From assembly GCA_011523705.1 (NCBI GenBank), contig WTGC01000140.1, forward strand, positions 110,667 through 174,666: a stretch of DNA of 64,000 nt, written 5' to 3'. Shown in pieces: positions 45,351 through 54,972 of the stretch (the stretch's first letter is position 1; every line of letters starts with the position of its first letter). This stretch comes from Chloroflexota bacterium. GTDB lineage: Bacteria > Chloroflexota > Anaerolineae > Aggregatilineales > Phototrophicaceae. The position numbers and the translations under genes were made by a program. The notes beneath the pieces were generated by a model. It saw only the letters and a program-made list of their open reading frames with translations. It did no database searches and was not told where the DNA came from.

Positions 45351-46079
45351 ATGTCCAATGAATTGAGCATCGAGGAGTACATCGCCCGTCAGCCCCAATA
45401 CGAGCGGGCGCGGCGCATCATGCATCCGCTCCTGCGCGCCGTCGTGCCGAGCTTCTGCAAAGTTGAGGTTGCCGGTCTTAAGAATGTCCCGCGGCATGGC
45501 TCAACCTGCCTCATGATCAATCATGTGTCCTACCTCGATCCAATTGTCGTTACCGTCAGCATTCCCTTTCGCCATACCATCTCGCTGTCCAAAGTGGAGA
45601 ATTTCAGCATTCCCGTCGCCGGCTGGTTTCTGCGCCAATGGGGCCACTACCCCATCCATCGCGGCGAATACGATCGCAAAGCGCTGCTGCAGACGATTGA
45701 GCTGTTGAAAAGCGGACAGCTTGTGCTCATGGCGCCGGAAGGCACGCGCCATCCAGGCGGGATGCAGCGGGCGAAGGAAGGCATGGCATACGTCGCGACG
45801 AAAGCCGATGCCGTGATCGTGCCAGCGGCGATATGCGGCGCCGAAGACTGGCGGCGGCGTCTGAAGCGCTTCCGTCGAGCCTACGCGAAAGTCGTCTTTG
45901 GCGCGCCATTTCGTCTGCGAACCGAGGGGCGGCGGCGCATCCCGCGGGCGGAACTAGCGGAAATGACGGCGCAGTCCTTGTACCAACTGGCTTTGACCAT
46001 TCCCGATGAATACGCGCATTTGCGCGGCTTCTACAGCGATGTAGAAAACGCCCGCGCTGATAGCCTGGAATTCTTGTAA
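45351..46079 (+). CDS. plsC: 1-acyl-sn-glycerol-3-phosphate acyltransferase (PlsC-like)
   Basis: The 242-residue acyltransferase transfers a fatty-acyl group to lysophosphatidate in phospholipid synthesis. The HxxxxD motif is clear (NHVSYLD), with the second block APEGTRHPGG and the third VPAAI. There is no strong membrane helix, so the protein is probably peripheral. It starts 18 bases after rluB and is probably in the same transcript. Confidence 0.88.
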   Translation: MSNELSIEEYIARQPQYERARRIMHPLLRAVVPSFCKVEVAGLKNVPRHGSTCLMINHVSYLDPIVVTVSIPFRHTISLSKVENFSIPVAGWFLRQWGHYPIHRGEYDRKALLQTIELLKSGQLVLMAPEGTRHPGGMQRAKEGMAYVATKADAVIVPAAICGAEDWRRRLKRFRRAYAKVVFGAPFRLRTEGRRRIPRAELAEMTAQSLYQLALTIPDEYAHLRGFYSDVENARADSLEFL

Positions 46080-46092
46080 GTTGGCGCTTCGC

Positions 46093-47166
46093 TTAACCCG
46101 CGTTCTCGCGCATGATCTCAAGCGCCCAGGCCGTGAGCGCTTCTACCGAAATATTCAGATGAGCGAAGCGCTTGTCCTGCGTATAGCCGCGGACATAGCG
46201 AATGTAGATTTGCTGCAAGATCACGAGCACGCGAAAAATCCCCAGCACATGATAGAAGGGCATATTTGAGAGGTCGCGCCCGCTCTGTTCGGCATAGCGC
46301 TGGAGGATCTGCCCCCGGTTGTAGAAATCAAAGTTGCCGGCGGGCATCGTGCCAATCGCCCTGACAGCGTCCGAATCGCCGGGTCCCGTCCAATAAGTCA
46401 ATAGCGCGCCAAGGTCCGATAATGGATCGCCAAGCGTACACATGTCCCAATCGAGAATGGCGACAACGCGGGCTGGATGGTCGGCGTCAAACATGGTGTT
46501 GTCCAGCTTGTAGTCATTATGGACCAGCGAGTGGTAACTTGATTCGGGCAGATGTTCCTTCAGCCATTGATAAATTTGCTTTACCCGCGGGTCATCGTCC
46601 AGCTTGGCCGCCCCCCAGCGCCGCCACCAGCCTTCCACTTGCCGCTGGACGAAACCTGCGGGCCGACCCAGCTCGGACAGACCCAATGCCTCGTAATCGA
46701 CCGCATGAAAGGCGGCCAAAGTATCAACAAGAGCGCGGCTCATTTGCTGAGGCGCGTCGCGATCGCTGGCGAATCGCTCGGGCATGTCAGCGCGCACGAC
46801 GACGCCGCGGCAGCGCTCCATGATGAGGAATGGCGCGCCGATGACCGCCTCGTCTTCGCAATAGTGGTAGATTCTTGGCGCGAAGGGAAAAGCATTGTGC
46901 AAAACAGAGAGCACCCGGTTTTCACGCCCCATGTCATGTGCCGACGGCGCATAGTCGCCCAATGGCGGCCGGCGCAATACGTATTCCAGCGACTCACCGA
47001 AAGTCAGGAGATAGGTCAGGTTCGCCTTGCCGCCGCTGAACTGCCTGACGGACATGTCGTCCTGGGCGCCCGGCAGCCGATCCCGCAGATATCGCCCCAA
47101 GCGACTCTCATCAAAGCGCTCGTCGGGGCGGACCTCGATCAGGTCGTGCTTGTCAGGTGATGACAT
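46093..47166 (-). CDS. Phosphotransferase family protein (APH / ACAD10-like kinase)
   Basis: The 357-residue protein has a protein-kinase-like APH fold: the N-lobe FSGGKANLTYLL, the catalytic loop LVHNDYKLDNTMF and the metal motif ILDWDMCTLGDPLSDLG. Homologues are often encoded with acyl-CoA dehydrogenases and resemble the N-terminal kinase of ACAD10, acting on hydroxyacyl substrates or small alcohols. True aminoglycoside resistance is unlikely. GGAGG precedes the ATG. It converges with plsC and is divergent from the salvage operon. Confidence 0.85.
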   Translation of the reverse strand: MSSPDKHDLIEVRPDERFDESRLGRYLRDRLPGAQDDMSVRQFSGGKANLTYLLTFGESLEYVLRRPPLGDYAPSAHDMGRENRVLSVLHNAFPFAPRIYHYCEDEAVIGAPFLIMERCRGVVVRADMPERFASDRDAPQQMSRALVDTLAAFHAVDYEALGLSELGRPAGFVQRQVEGWWRRWGAAKLDDDPRVKQIYQWLKEHLPESSYHSLVHNDYKLDNTMFDADHPARVVAILDWDMCTLGDPLSDLGALLTYWTGPGDSDAVRAIGTMPAGNFDFYNRGQILQRYAEQSGRDLSNMPFYHVLGIFRVLVILQQIYIRYVRGYTQDKRFAHLNISVEALTAWALEIMRENAG

Positions 47167-47295
47167 TGCGCATATTCCTCCATGCGCGATTAGAGCCGAT
47201 GGGTCATGCCGTCAGTCTACCACAGCAGCGAAGATCCTCTTCAATTTCTTTCTTCTGAGCAACTCAACCCCGAACATATTCGGCCGCTGAAACTA

Positions 47296-47323
47296 TTGCG
47301 CGTCCGTCGTTGCGGAGTATGAT
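47296..47323 (+). promoter_or_regulatory. Promoter of the sugar/peptidoglycan salvage operon
   Basis: TTGCGC (47296-47301), a 16-base spacer and TATGAT (47318-47323) lie about 35 bases before the start of the MFS gene. Confidence 0.5.
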
Positions 47324-47355
47324 AGGCGGCAGCGTATCAAGAGAATCGAGCCAAA

Positions 47356-48546
47356 TTGAACTTCCACAAGACCTTCCCTATTCTGGTCGCCTATCTGGTC
47401 TTCATCGTGATTGGCATCGCGACAGGGCTGCTGAACATTTCCTGGACCTATATGCAAGACACCTTCAATGTCTCGCATGATTCCTTGGCGGTTCTGGCGC
47501 CAGCGGCGATGCTGGGCGGGTTGATCGCCGCCTTCCTCAGCGGCACAATCATCGGCCGATTTTCCATTGGTCCGGCGCTGGTCGGCGGTATGGCATTCGC
47601 CGGCGTCGGCATGCTCGGTTACGCCATTGCGCCAATATGGATTATCTTGCTCGGCGTGGCTTTCATCGGCAGCATCGGCAAAGGCTTGACGGACGCGGTC
47701 TTGAACAATTTCGCCTCCGCCAATTACGGCGCCAGCGAGATGAACTGGCTTCATGCCTGCTGGGGCATCGGCTTAACCATTGCGCCGGCTGTGGTTACGC
47801 ATTTTGTACTTTATCAGGGCGGCGGCTGGCAATCGAGCTACGTGCTCGTTGGCTTGGTCATCCTGCTCATTGGTCTGGTCATCCTGCTCAGTCTGCCGCT
47901 ATGGCAGATAAAACCCGCCAAGGGCAAGTCAAAAGGTGTCAGCGCCAGCCCGCCACTTCGCGAGAGCCTGCGCCGGCCCATTGTGATCATCGGCCTGCTG
48001 TTTTTCTTTCTCTATGGCGGGGTCGAGTTGGGGACCGGACAGCTGGCGAATACGCTGCTCATTGAAGCGCGCGGTCTGCCGCAAGCGATTGCGAGCAGCT
48101 GGGTCAGCGCTTATTGGGCCAGTTTCACCGCCGGGCGAATCACGATGGGGCTGCTTGCGTTGCGCCTGGGCGACAAGACGCTGCTCAACATCTGCTTCGG
48201 CTTCACTGTCGCGGGCGCAATTCTGCTCTTCCTCAATTTGAATGATGCATTCAGCCTTTTGGGATTTATCGGGATGGGATTCGGCCTGGCAGCGATCTTC
48301 CCGATACTGATCCTACAGACGAATCGGCGAGTTGGGCGCGCGCATGCTTCCAACGCCATCGGCTTCCAGGTCGGCTGCGCCGGGCTTGGCGGCGCGGCTC
48401 TCTCCGGCATGGGCGGTATCTTCGCCGAACATGTCGGACCCGAATCAATCAGCCTGTTCATACTTGTCGGCGCGCTTCTGACATTCGCGCTGTACGAATT
48501 CATGATCCGTTGGGAAGCCAGACAGGTGAAAAGAAAGACATTCTAA
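47356..48546 (+). CDS. MFS transporter, sugar permease-like
   Basis: The 396-residue protein has about twelve hydrophobic segments, beginning at residue 9 (FPILVAYLVFIVIGIATGLL), and resembles the fucose-permease branch of the major facilitator superfamily. It heads an operon with nagZ, a serine hydrolase, a sugar kinase and murQ, so I infer uptake of a cell-wall sugar or muropeptide fragment. It is not a clear AmpG. The start is a TTG with a weak site (AAGAGAA), so the first codon is uncertain. Confidence 0.8.
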   Translation: MNFHKTFPILVAYLVFIVIGIATGLLNISWTYMQDTFNVSHDSLAVLAPAAMLGGLIAAFLSGTIIGRFSIGPALVGGMAFAGVGMLGYAIAPIWIILLGVAFIGSIGKGLTDAVLNNFASANYGASEMNWLHACWGIGLTIAPAVVTHFVLYQGGGWQSSYVLVGLVILLIGLVILLSLPLWQIKPAKGKSKGVSASPPLRESLRRPIVIIGLLFFFLYGGVELGTGQLANTLLIEARGLPQAIASSWVSAYWASFTAGRITMGLLALRLGDKTLLNICFGFTVAGAILLFLNLNDAFSLLGFIGMGFGLAAIFPILILQTNRRVGRAHASNAIGFQVGCAGLGGAALSGMGGIFAEHVGPESISLFILVGALLTFALYEFMIRWEARQVKRKTF

Positions 48547-48552
48547 GCGCAG

Positions 48553-50094
48553 ATGATGCAACCTCTTGCTGAACGCGTTGGGCAGTTGATGATGGTGGGC
48601 TTCGAGGGACTAAAGCCACCGCCGCACATCCTGGCCTGGTTGGCGAGCGGGCGCATCGGCGGCATCTATCTGTTCGCGCGCAATATCGAATCGCCAGCGC
48701 AAGTCAAGCGACTGATCGCCGATTGCCGGGCGGCGGCGCAGCATCCCATTCTAGTCGGCATTGATCAGGAGGGCGGCATCGTCGCCAGGCTGCGCGACGG
48801 CTTCAGCGAAAGCCCCGGGGCGATGGCTTTGGGCGCGAGCGGCGACTGCCAGCTTGCGGAAGACGTCGCCTTCATGCTGGGACGGGAAATGGCGGCGCTG
48901 GGCATCAACTGGAACTTCGCGCCGGTCGCCGATATCGCGCATCAACGCGACAATCCATCCGTCGGCACGAGAGCAGTCGGCCGTGATCGGCGCTTGGTCA
49001 GCGAATTGGTGGCGGCGCAGGTTCGCGGCTTTCAACGCGCGGGCGTGGCGGCGACCGTGAAGCACTTTCCGGGGCTGGGCAATTCTGTCATCGACACGCA
49101 CGATGCCCCGGCGAGAGTATCTGGCTCTCTCTCGTTTTTGTATGCGGAAGACCTGCTGCCTTTCCGCGCGGCGATCGCTGCTGGCGTCGGCTGCGTCATG
49201 TTGACTCACGTCATCTATGATGAGCTGGACAGCGAATTGCCCGCGACGCTGTCGCCACAAATCGTGGATGGGCTGCTGCGGAGGGAACTCGGTTTAGATG
49301 GCGTTGTCTGCACCGACTGCATGGAAATGAAGGCGATGACCGATGCCTTTGGATCCGGCGAATCGGCTGTAATGGCGCTGCAAGCCGGCGTCGACCTGGT
49401 CCTTTTTTCGCACAGCCGCGAAGCCCAGGAAGCGGCTTACGACGCGGCGCTGACTGCGGCGCTGTCTGGTCGAATAGCAGAGGAGCGAATCGATCTTTCT
49501 GTGTCACGCGTCCAGGCGCTCAAGCGTCGCTTTCGTCTTCATAATGCGCCGCCGCTCGAAATCATTGGATGCGAGGCGCATCGGGCGCTGGCGCGTGAAG
49601 CGGCTCGCGCTGGCACTATCATGATTAAGCAAGGCGGCGCCGTACCCGTCAACGTAACGTCGAAGCGAATCGTCTTGATCGAATTCTCTTCGCATTGGTC
49701 ACCCGATGCGGATAAGGCGGGTTCACAAAGCCGCTTCGCGTCGCTCTTGTCTCGCCGCATTCCGCGGGTCGCGCGCCACCTGGTTGATCCAGAGTCTGAT
49801 TTCACCGACAAGACCTTGGACGTAGTCAGCGCCTTGAGCGGAGCAGAAGCCGTCATCCTGGTCACGCGGAACGCGCACATGCAGCCGGCCCAACGGCGTC
49901 TCGCCCAGTTCGTCTGCGACAGCTCGCGCAAGGCGATCCTGGTTTGCGCCGGCAATCCTTATGACGCGGGCGTGATCCATGGAGCGGACAGCGTCATCTG
50001 CACGAACGGCGACAGCGGTCCATCGCTTGAAGCCGCCGTTGACGCCATCTGCGGCGACTACAGCCCCAGCGGCAAACTCACGGTGGAAATCTGA
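48553..50094 (+). CDS. nagZ: Beta-N-acetylhexosaminidase, GH3 (NagZ-like)
   Basis: The 513-residue enzyme removes terminal GlcNAc from muropeptides. The GH3 barrel shows KHFPGLGNSVIDTHDAP, with the catalytic histidine of NagZ, and the nucleophile aspartate in VCTDCMEMKAMTD. Residues ~340-513 form the second GH3 domain found in Gram-positive-type NagZ, which Escherichia coli lacks. No signal peptide is visible, so it probably acts in the cytosol. Its stop overlaps the next ATG (TGATG). Confidence 0.92.
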   Translation: MMQPLAERVGQLMMVGFEGLKPPPHILAWLASGRIGGIYLFARNIESPAQVKRLIADCRAAAQHPILVGIDQEGGIVARLRDGFSESPGAMALGASGDCQLAEDVAFMLGREMAALGINWNFAPVADIAHQRDNPSVGTRAVGRDRRLVSELVAAQVRGFQRAGVAATVKHFPGLGNSVIDTHDAPARVSGSLSFLYAEDLLPFRAAIAAGVGCVMLTHVIYDELDSELPATLSPQIVDGLLRRELGLDGVVCTDCMEMKAMTDAFGSGESAVMALQAGVDLVLFSHSREAQEAAYDAALTAALSGRIAEERIDLSVSRVQALKRRFRLHNAPPLEIIGCEAHRALAREAARAGTIMIKQGGAVPVNVTSKRIVLIEFSSHWSPDADKAGSQSRFASLLSRRIPRVARHLVDPESDFTDKTLDVVSALSGAEAVILVTRNAHMQPAQRRLAQFVCDSSRKAILVCAGNPYDAGVIHGADSVICTNGDSGPSLEAAVDAICGDYSPSGKLTVEI

Positions 50095-51293
50095 TGTCCG
50101 GCTTAATGGATAGCGCCGCCTTTGAAAGACTTTTGGAGCGACATCTTCCGGCGTCGTTTCCCGCGTTGAGCATTTGCGTCATTCACCGGGGCGAAACCGT
50201 CTGGCAAGATGCCCGCGGCTGGATCGATCCTGGCGACGAATCCTTGCCGATCACCGTTGAGTCGCTCTTCGATTTGGCATCGGTGACCAAGCTCATCGTC
50301 GAGACGAGTTTTCTCGTCTTGGTCGATGCCGGCGCAATTGCGCTTGAGAGCCGCCTGGTTGATGTCATCCCCGAATTCGGCCACGTGAATCCGCGGGAAA
50401 TCAGAGGCGGACAAGACCCGCATACGCGCGCCATTCTGCCGGTGGAGCCGCCATACCGAGATTCGCAGGTTGATCCGGCCGGCGTTACATTCAAGCACTT
50501 GCTCACGCATTCATCCGGGCTGCCACCCTGGCGCTCTGTTTACCTGCTGGCCGGCGATAGACCGCCGCCTCCGCCGACTCACGCTGTGCAATACGACGAG
50601 CGCCGTTGGCGCCGCGGCTTGAAAGCCATGGTGGATTTCCCCTTCGCGGGAAAGATCGGCGACACGATCCGCTACACCGACATCGGCATCATGCTCCTCG
50701 GTGAGGCGGTCGCGCGCCTGCATGGCCGCCGCCTGGATCTGGCGGTCAATGACCTAGTGCTGAAACCATTGGGACTGGGCTCATTCACTTACAATCCGAT
50801 GCTGAACGGCGTTCCGCGCGAGCGAATCGCGCCGACCGAGCTGGACAATCACTGGCGGCAGCGGCGCGCCTGGGGCGAGGTCCACGATGAAAATACCTGT
50901 GGCCTTGGCGGCATCGCCGGTCACGCCGGGCTCTTCGCCACCGCGCGGGATGTCGCCCGTTTCGGCCAAGCCTGGCTCGCGGGAGAAATGCGCCTCGCCA
51001 TCAGCGCCGACCTGCGCCAAAAGGCTACCAGCCAGCAAGTCAGCGGTCAGTTCCGTCTCGGTCTGGGCTGGATGCTGAAAGCGGAGCGCGATTCGTCAGC
51101 CGGAGACCTCTATAGCGCAAATTCTTATGGTCATACGGGATTTACCGGCACGTCGCTTTGGATTGATCCGGAACGAGAACTGGTAAGCGCCGTGCTTACC
51201 AACCGCGTTTATCATGGGCGGGCGGATGAGGGCATTCATGCCTTTCGCCGCGCGCTTCACGATCTCATCGTCGAGAGCATAGACGAGCGATGA
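50094..51293 (+). CDS. Serine hydrolase, beta-lactamase/penicillin-binding fold
   Basis: The 399-residue protein has the SxxK nucleophile in LASVTK, a YTD motif in place of YxN and HTG in GHTGFTG in place of KTG, all typical of the class C beta-lactamase/EstB family. No signal peptide is visible. Between nagZ and murQ it may cleave a muropeptide stem or an ester of a wall sugar; genes like it occur in MurNAc salvage clusters. It is coupled by one-base and four-base overlaps to its neighbours. Confidence 0.85.
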   Translation: MSGLMDSAAFERLLERHLPASFPALSICVIHRGETVWQDARGWIDPGDESLPITVESLFDLASVTKLIVETSFLVLVDAGAIALESRLVDVIPEFGHVNPREIRGGQDPHTRAILPVEPPYRDSQVDPAGVTFKHLLTHSSGLPPWRSVYLLAGDRPPPPPTHAVQYDERRWRRGLKAMVDFPFAGKIGDTIRYTDIGIMLLGEAVARLHGRRLDLAVNDLVLKPLGLGSFTYNPMLNGVPRERIAPTELDNHWRQRRAWGEVHDENTCGLGGIAGHAGLFATARDVARFGQAWLAGEMRLAISADLRQKATSQQVSGQFRLGLGWMLKAERDSSAGDLYSANSYGHTGFTGTSLWIDPERELVSAVLTNRVYHGRADEGIHAFRRALHDLIVESIDER

Positions 51294-52222
51294 CTGAGCC
51301 GCTGTTCATGGGCATTGACGGCGGCGGAAGCAAGCTGCGCGTCGCCATCGTGGATGCGAATCTGGACGAGTTGTCGTCGCTGACGGCGGGCGCCGTCAAT
51401 CCAAGCATTGTTGGACGCGATACCGCGCGCGAGCGCATTCAGGAAGGCATACTCCAGGCAGTGCGTTTGGCGGATATCCGACAGGAAGACATCGCCGCCG
51501 TTGGCATCGGCATCGCCGACGCCTCCAATCTGCATAGCAAAGACTGGCTCCGCGAAACAGTGAAGCCAGCCCTGCCCAGCGCCCAGATTGCACCCAGCTC
51601 GGATCTGGAGATTGCCATGGTTGGCGCCTTGGGGCAGCGTCACGGCCTGCTGGTTTTGGCGGGGACTGGCAGCGCGGTTTTTGGGGTAACAAGCGATGGC
51701 AGGCGCCTTCAGGTCGGCGGCTGGGGTTACCTGCTCGGCGACCAGGGCAGCAGCTACTGGATTGGATCGCAGCTCTTGAAACATGTCACCGAGACATTCG
51801 ACACGGGCGGCGAAGTCGGCCTGAAGGCATTGGGTCGCGCCTGTCTGGACAAGTTGGGTTTGACTGCCCCTCGCGATTTGGTCGCCTGGGTGTATCGGTC
51901 CGAGGAGGCGCCGACAGTTCGGATCGCGAGCTTGGCGCCCTTTGTCTTGCGGCGCGCAGACGCGGGTGACGAGCTGGCGCGCGAGATTTTGTGCGGCGCT
52001 GCACGGCATTTGGCGGGGCAGCTTGGTACCGTTCGGCGCCGATTGGATGATGCCCAGGCGCCGATCGCATTTGCCGGCGGTCTGCTCGAAAGCGACAACT
52101 GGCTGTCTCGCGAACTTGCCAAGCGCCTCGCCCTGCCTTCGCGCCCAGCCGCCAAATACGCGCCGGTCATTGGCGCCGCCCTGCTGGCGAAAATGGAATG
52201 GAGCGCTACTCGAAAGCCATGA
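51290..52222 (+). CDS. BadF/NagK-type N-acetylsugar kinase
   Basis: The 310-residue ASKHA-fold kinase has the phosphate-1 motif FMGIDGGGSKLRVAI, the catalytic and phosphate-2 region (LVLAGTGSAVFGV) and the adenosine site GGLLES. BadF/BcrA-like proteins in this context phosphorylate GlcNAc and/or MurNAc. With MurQ next, I infer that it makes MurNAc 6-phosphate. It starts with an ATGA overlap after the serine hydrolase. Confidence 0.88.
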   Translation: MTEPLFMGIDGGGSKLRVAIVDANLDELSSLTAGAVNPSIVGRDTARERIQEGILQAVRLADIRQEDIAAVGIGIADASNLHSKDWLRETVKPALPSAQIAPSSDLEIAMVGALGQRHGLLVLAGTGSAVFGVTSDGRRLQVGGWGYLLGDQGSSYWIGSQLLKHVTETFDTGGEVGLKALGRACLDKLGLTAPRDLVAWVYRSEEAPTVRIASLAPFVLRRADAGDELAREILCGAARHLAGQLGTVRRRLDDAQAPIAFAGGLLESDNWLSRELAKRLALPSRPAAKYAPVIGAALLAKMEWSATRKP

Positions 52223-53106
52223 ACTTGACGACAGAACAGGCCAATCTCGACAGCAAGAATATCGATCAAATGTCGACGCTGGACGCGCTAAGCCTGATCA
52301 ACCGCGAAGACGCCAAGGTTGCCGCCGCTGTGCAAAAGGCGCTGCCGCAGGTCGCGGAAGCAGTCGACGTCATTGCACAGGCGCTCGCCAATGGCGGACG
52401 CCTCTTCTACCTGGGCGCAGGCACCAGCGGCCGGCTGGGCGTTCTTGACGCGGTCGAATGCGTGCCGACCTTCAGCGTCTCGCCCGAACTGGTGCAAGGC
52501 CTCATCGCCGGCGGGCCGGATGCCCTAACGCAGTCGATTGAGGGCGCGGAAGACCGCCCAGAATACGCGCGGAAAGACCTGGCGGCGCGCGGACTCACGA
52601 AGGCGGATGTCGTCTGTGGCATTGCCGCCAGCGGGCGAACGCCCTACGTCATCGGCGGTCTAACTTATGCGAAGGCGCTGGGCGCCAAGACGATAGCGAT
52701 CGCCTGCAACGCGCGCTCCCCCATTGGCGAAATCGCCGACATTTCGATCAGCGTTGTTGTGGGACCTGAGATTATCGCCGGGTCAACCCGAATGAAAGCG
52801 GGCACCGCGCAAAAGATGATTCTGAATTTGCTCAGCACGGGCGCTATGATCCGCCTGGGCAAGGTCTACGGCAATTTGATGGTCGATGTCAAGGTGTCCA
52901 ATCAGAAGCTGGCTGAGCGAGCCTGCCGGCTGGTCATGCGATTGACCGGCGTCGACAGCGAGCGGGCGCGGGCACTCTTGGCGGGGGCCAACCAGGATGT
53001 GAAGGTGGCGGTCGTCATGGCGCGCCTGGGCGTAGACTACGAAGAGGCGCGTGAGCATTTGGCGCAGGCGAAGGGAAAACTGCGCGAAGTCATCGGCGGG
53101 AAATAA
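52219..53106 (+). CDS. murQ: N-acetylmuramic acid 6-phosphate etherase
   Basis: MurQ splits the lactyl ether of MurNAc 6-phosphate to give GlcNAc 6-phosphate and D-lactate. The protein of about 295 residues has the SIS sugar-phosphate domain (RLFYLGAGTSGRLGVLDAVECVPTF), AEDRPEYARKDL, the AASGRTPYVIGGL loop and GSTRMKAGTAQKMILNLLSTG. The ATG at 52219 overlaps the kinase stop as ATGA; the ORF track start at 52198 lies inside the kinase gene. It ends the salvage operon. Confidence 0.96.
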   Translation: MNLTTEQANLDSKNIDQMSTLDALSLINREDAKVAAAVQKALPQVAEAVDVIAQALANGGRLFYLGAGTSGRLGVLDAVECVPTFSVSPELVQGLIAGGPDALTQSIEGAEDRPEYARKDLAARGLTKADVVCGIAASGRTPYVIGGLTYAKALGAKTIAIACNARSPIGEIADISISVVVGPEIIAGSTRMKAGTAQKMILNLLSTGAMIRLGKVYGNLMVDVKVSNQKLAERACRLVMRLTGVDSERARALLAGANQDVKVAVVMARLGVDYEEAREHLAQAKGKLREVIGGK

Positions 53107-53120
53107 GCGCATGACCGCCG

Positions 53121-53909
53121 CTATTTGCCTTCCCAGTCAATCGGATAAGTCTTGTCGATCATCGCCTGAATTGCCCGACGGAAGTCTTCTGTACGGAATA
53201 GCTGTGCCTGCGCCCAAGCCTCAACTCTCAGTCCAGTCGCGTTGTCAACGATGTCATTGACGACGCGCTTGCCATAGCTGACCGCCAGCGGCGCCGAAGC
53301 GGAAAACGCCTCGACAAAGTCTTGAACGCCACGCTCCAGCTCGGCTTTGGGCACGACGGCATTGACCAGCCCCCATGCCGACGCCTGCGCTAAGTCGATA
53401 TTGCGTCCGGTAAGAATCAGCTCCTTGGCGCGCGCGGGACCAATTAGCTTGATTAAGCGTGTCGTGCCGCCGACATCGGGAATGATGCCCAGGCGCGCTT
53501 CCGGCAGCCCCAGCTTCGTGCGCTCCGCGGCAATGCGGAAATCACAGGCGAGCGCCAGTTCCAGCGCCATACCCAGACAGTAGCCTTGCATGACACAGAT
53601 GACCGGCAGGGAACAGCGCTCAATCTTGTTGAAGATGGCTTGATAGCGCTCGGTAAAGGGAAAGAGGTTATGCCGCAGCCCTTCGTCGGGCCTCAGGAAC
53701 TGCTTCAAGTCGATGCCGGCGGAAAAGACGCGCCCGGCGCCGCGGACCAGCACGACGCGCGCGCCATCATGGAACTCACGCTCCGCCCGATCGAAGGCCG
53801 CGGAAATCGCGCTCATCATCTCGTCGTTGATGGCGTTGCGTTCGCCCGGACGGTTGAGAATCACCTCAAAGGTCTTTCCCTCCCGCTTGGCAAGCACCAG
53901 GTCAGACAT
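53121..53909 (-). CDS. Enoyl-CoA hydratase/isomerase family protein
   Basis: About 262 residues from the ATG at 53909, with GGAG nine bases upstream. The crotonase fold shows NRPGERNAINDEM, the oxyanion loop GRVFSAGIDLKQF and GLPEARLGIIPDVGGTTRL, where the glutamate fits the catalytic Glu of hydratases. The reaction could be hydration or isomerisation of an enoyl-CoA. It lies 27 bases after fabD on the same strand. Confidence 0.88.
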   Translation of the reverse strand: MSDLVLAKREGKTFEVILNRPGERNAINDEMMSAISAAFDRAEREFHDGARVVLVRGAGRVFSAGIDLKQFLRPDEGLRHNLFPFTERYQAIFNKIERCSLPVICVMQGYCLGMALELALACDFRIAAERTKLGLPEARLGIIPDVGGTTRLIKLIGPARAKELILTGRNIDLAQASAWGLVNAVVPKAELERGVQDFVEAFSASAPLAVSYGKRVVNDIVDNATGLRVEAWAQAQLFRTEDFRRAIQAMIDKTYPIDWEGK

Positions 53910-53936
53910 GATCGGCGGCTCCAACGTCCAGACTTC

Positions 53937-54887
53937 TCACGCTGAGGACTCCAGGAAGGCGTTCAGCGCCGCCACCGTATTGAGACTGACGCGCTTTTTC
54001 GAACGATCGATTCGGCGCATCAAACCGGTGAGCACGCTGCCGGAGCCGATCTCGATGAAAGTCTCCGCTCCCGCATCGATGATCGACCGCATGGACTCCG
54101 TCCAGCGAACGGACCGCGTCAACTGCTGATCCAATTCCGTCTTGATGTCCGCCGCCGTTTCCAGCGGCTGCGCCAAGACATTGCCATACACGGGCACAGC
54201 CGGCGGTGAAAATGCTGTGCGGTGCACGACATCGAGGAAGCCTTCCAAGGCGGCCGCCATCAAGGGCGAATGCGCCGCCACGCTAACCGACAACTTCACT
54301 GCCCGTCTTGCGCCAGCTGCGGACGCGCGCTCGATGAGCCGGTCAACAGCGGCAATGTTGCCGGATACGACTGCCTGCCCCGGACAGTTGTCATTCGCCA
54401 GCACGATGATCTGTCCCGTTTCGGCCGACGCCTCGGCACAGAGCGATTCCACCTGATTGATATCCAGCGCCAGTATCGCCGCCATCGCTCCCGGATTCAG
54501 CTCGCCCGCCTGCTGCATGAAGCGTCCACGCGCTTGCACCAGCCGCAGACCACCTTCGAAACTAAGTGCGTCCGCGGCGGTCAGCGCCGAAAACTCGCCC
54601 AGGCTGTGCCCGGCCATCCAAGCAGGCTGCGCCGATGGAAGTAGCTCTTGCAGAACGCGCCAAATGGCGATACTGCAAACATAGAGCGCCGGCTGCGTGA
54701 TGGCAGTCTGATTCAACTCGTGGCCTGGTCCCTCGAAGCAAAGGCGCGAAAGGCCGAAGCCGAGGAGCTCATCCGCCTGCTCGAAAGTTTCACGGGCGAC
54801 TGGATAAGACTGCGCAAAATCCGCGCCCATGCCAAGGGCTTGCGAGCCTTGCCCGGGAAATAACGCAGCGCCTGTATTCCAGTCCAT
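53937..54887 (-). CDS. fabD: Malonyl-CoA:ACP transacylase
   Basis: FabD loads malonate onto acyl carrier protein for fatty-acid synthesis. The 316-residue protein has FPGQGSQALGMG at the N-terminus, the nucleophile in AGHSLGEFSAL, the histidine in SVAAHSPLM and EIGSGSVLTGLMRRI. Other fab genes are not adjacent; the usual L32-fab order is partly kept, because rpmF lies just upstream. A terminator between them suggests a separate promoter. Confidence 0.95.
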   Translation of the reverse strand: MDWNTGAALFPGQGSQALGMGADFAQSYPVARETFEQADELLGFGLSRLCFEGPGHELNQTAITQPALYVCSIAIWRVLQELLPSAQPAWMAGHSLGEFSALTAADALSFEGGLRLVQARGRFMQQAGELNPGAMAAILALDINQVESLCAEASAETGQIIVLANDNCPGQAVVSGNIAAVDRLIERASAAGARRAVKLSVSVAAHSPLMAAALEGFLDVVHRTAFSPPAVPVYGNVLAQPLETAADIKTELDQQLTRSVRWTESMRSIIDAGAETFIEIGSGSVLTGLMRRIDRSKKRVSLNTVAALNAFLESSA

Positions 54888-54972
54888 CGGTCTTTACTTT
54901 GCCCGTTGTCGGCCAGCTACTATTATGCCCAATAGCAGTTCCTGGGGCGAGCCATTCACATGGTCGGGGCGC

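Noticed and set aside
46093-47166. Aminoglycoside resistance gene
   Set aside because: The APH fold is present, but the sequence fits the ACAD10-like branch and the context shows no mobile element or resistance genes.
50094-51293. Secreted beta-lactamase
   Set aside because: SxxK is present, but there is no signal peptide, the KTG motif reads HTG, and the gene is embedded in a wall-sugar salvage operon.
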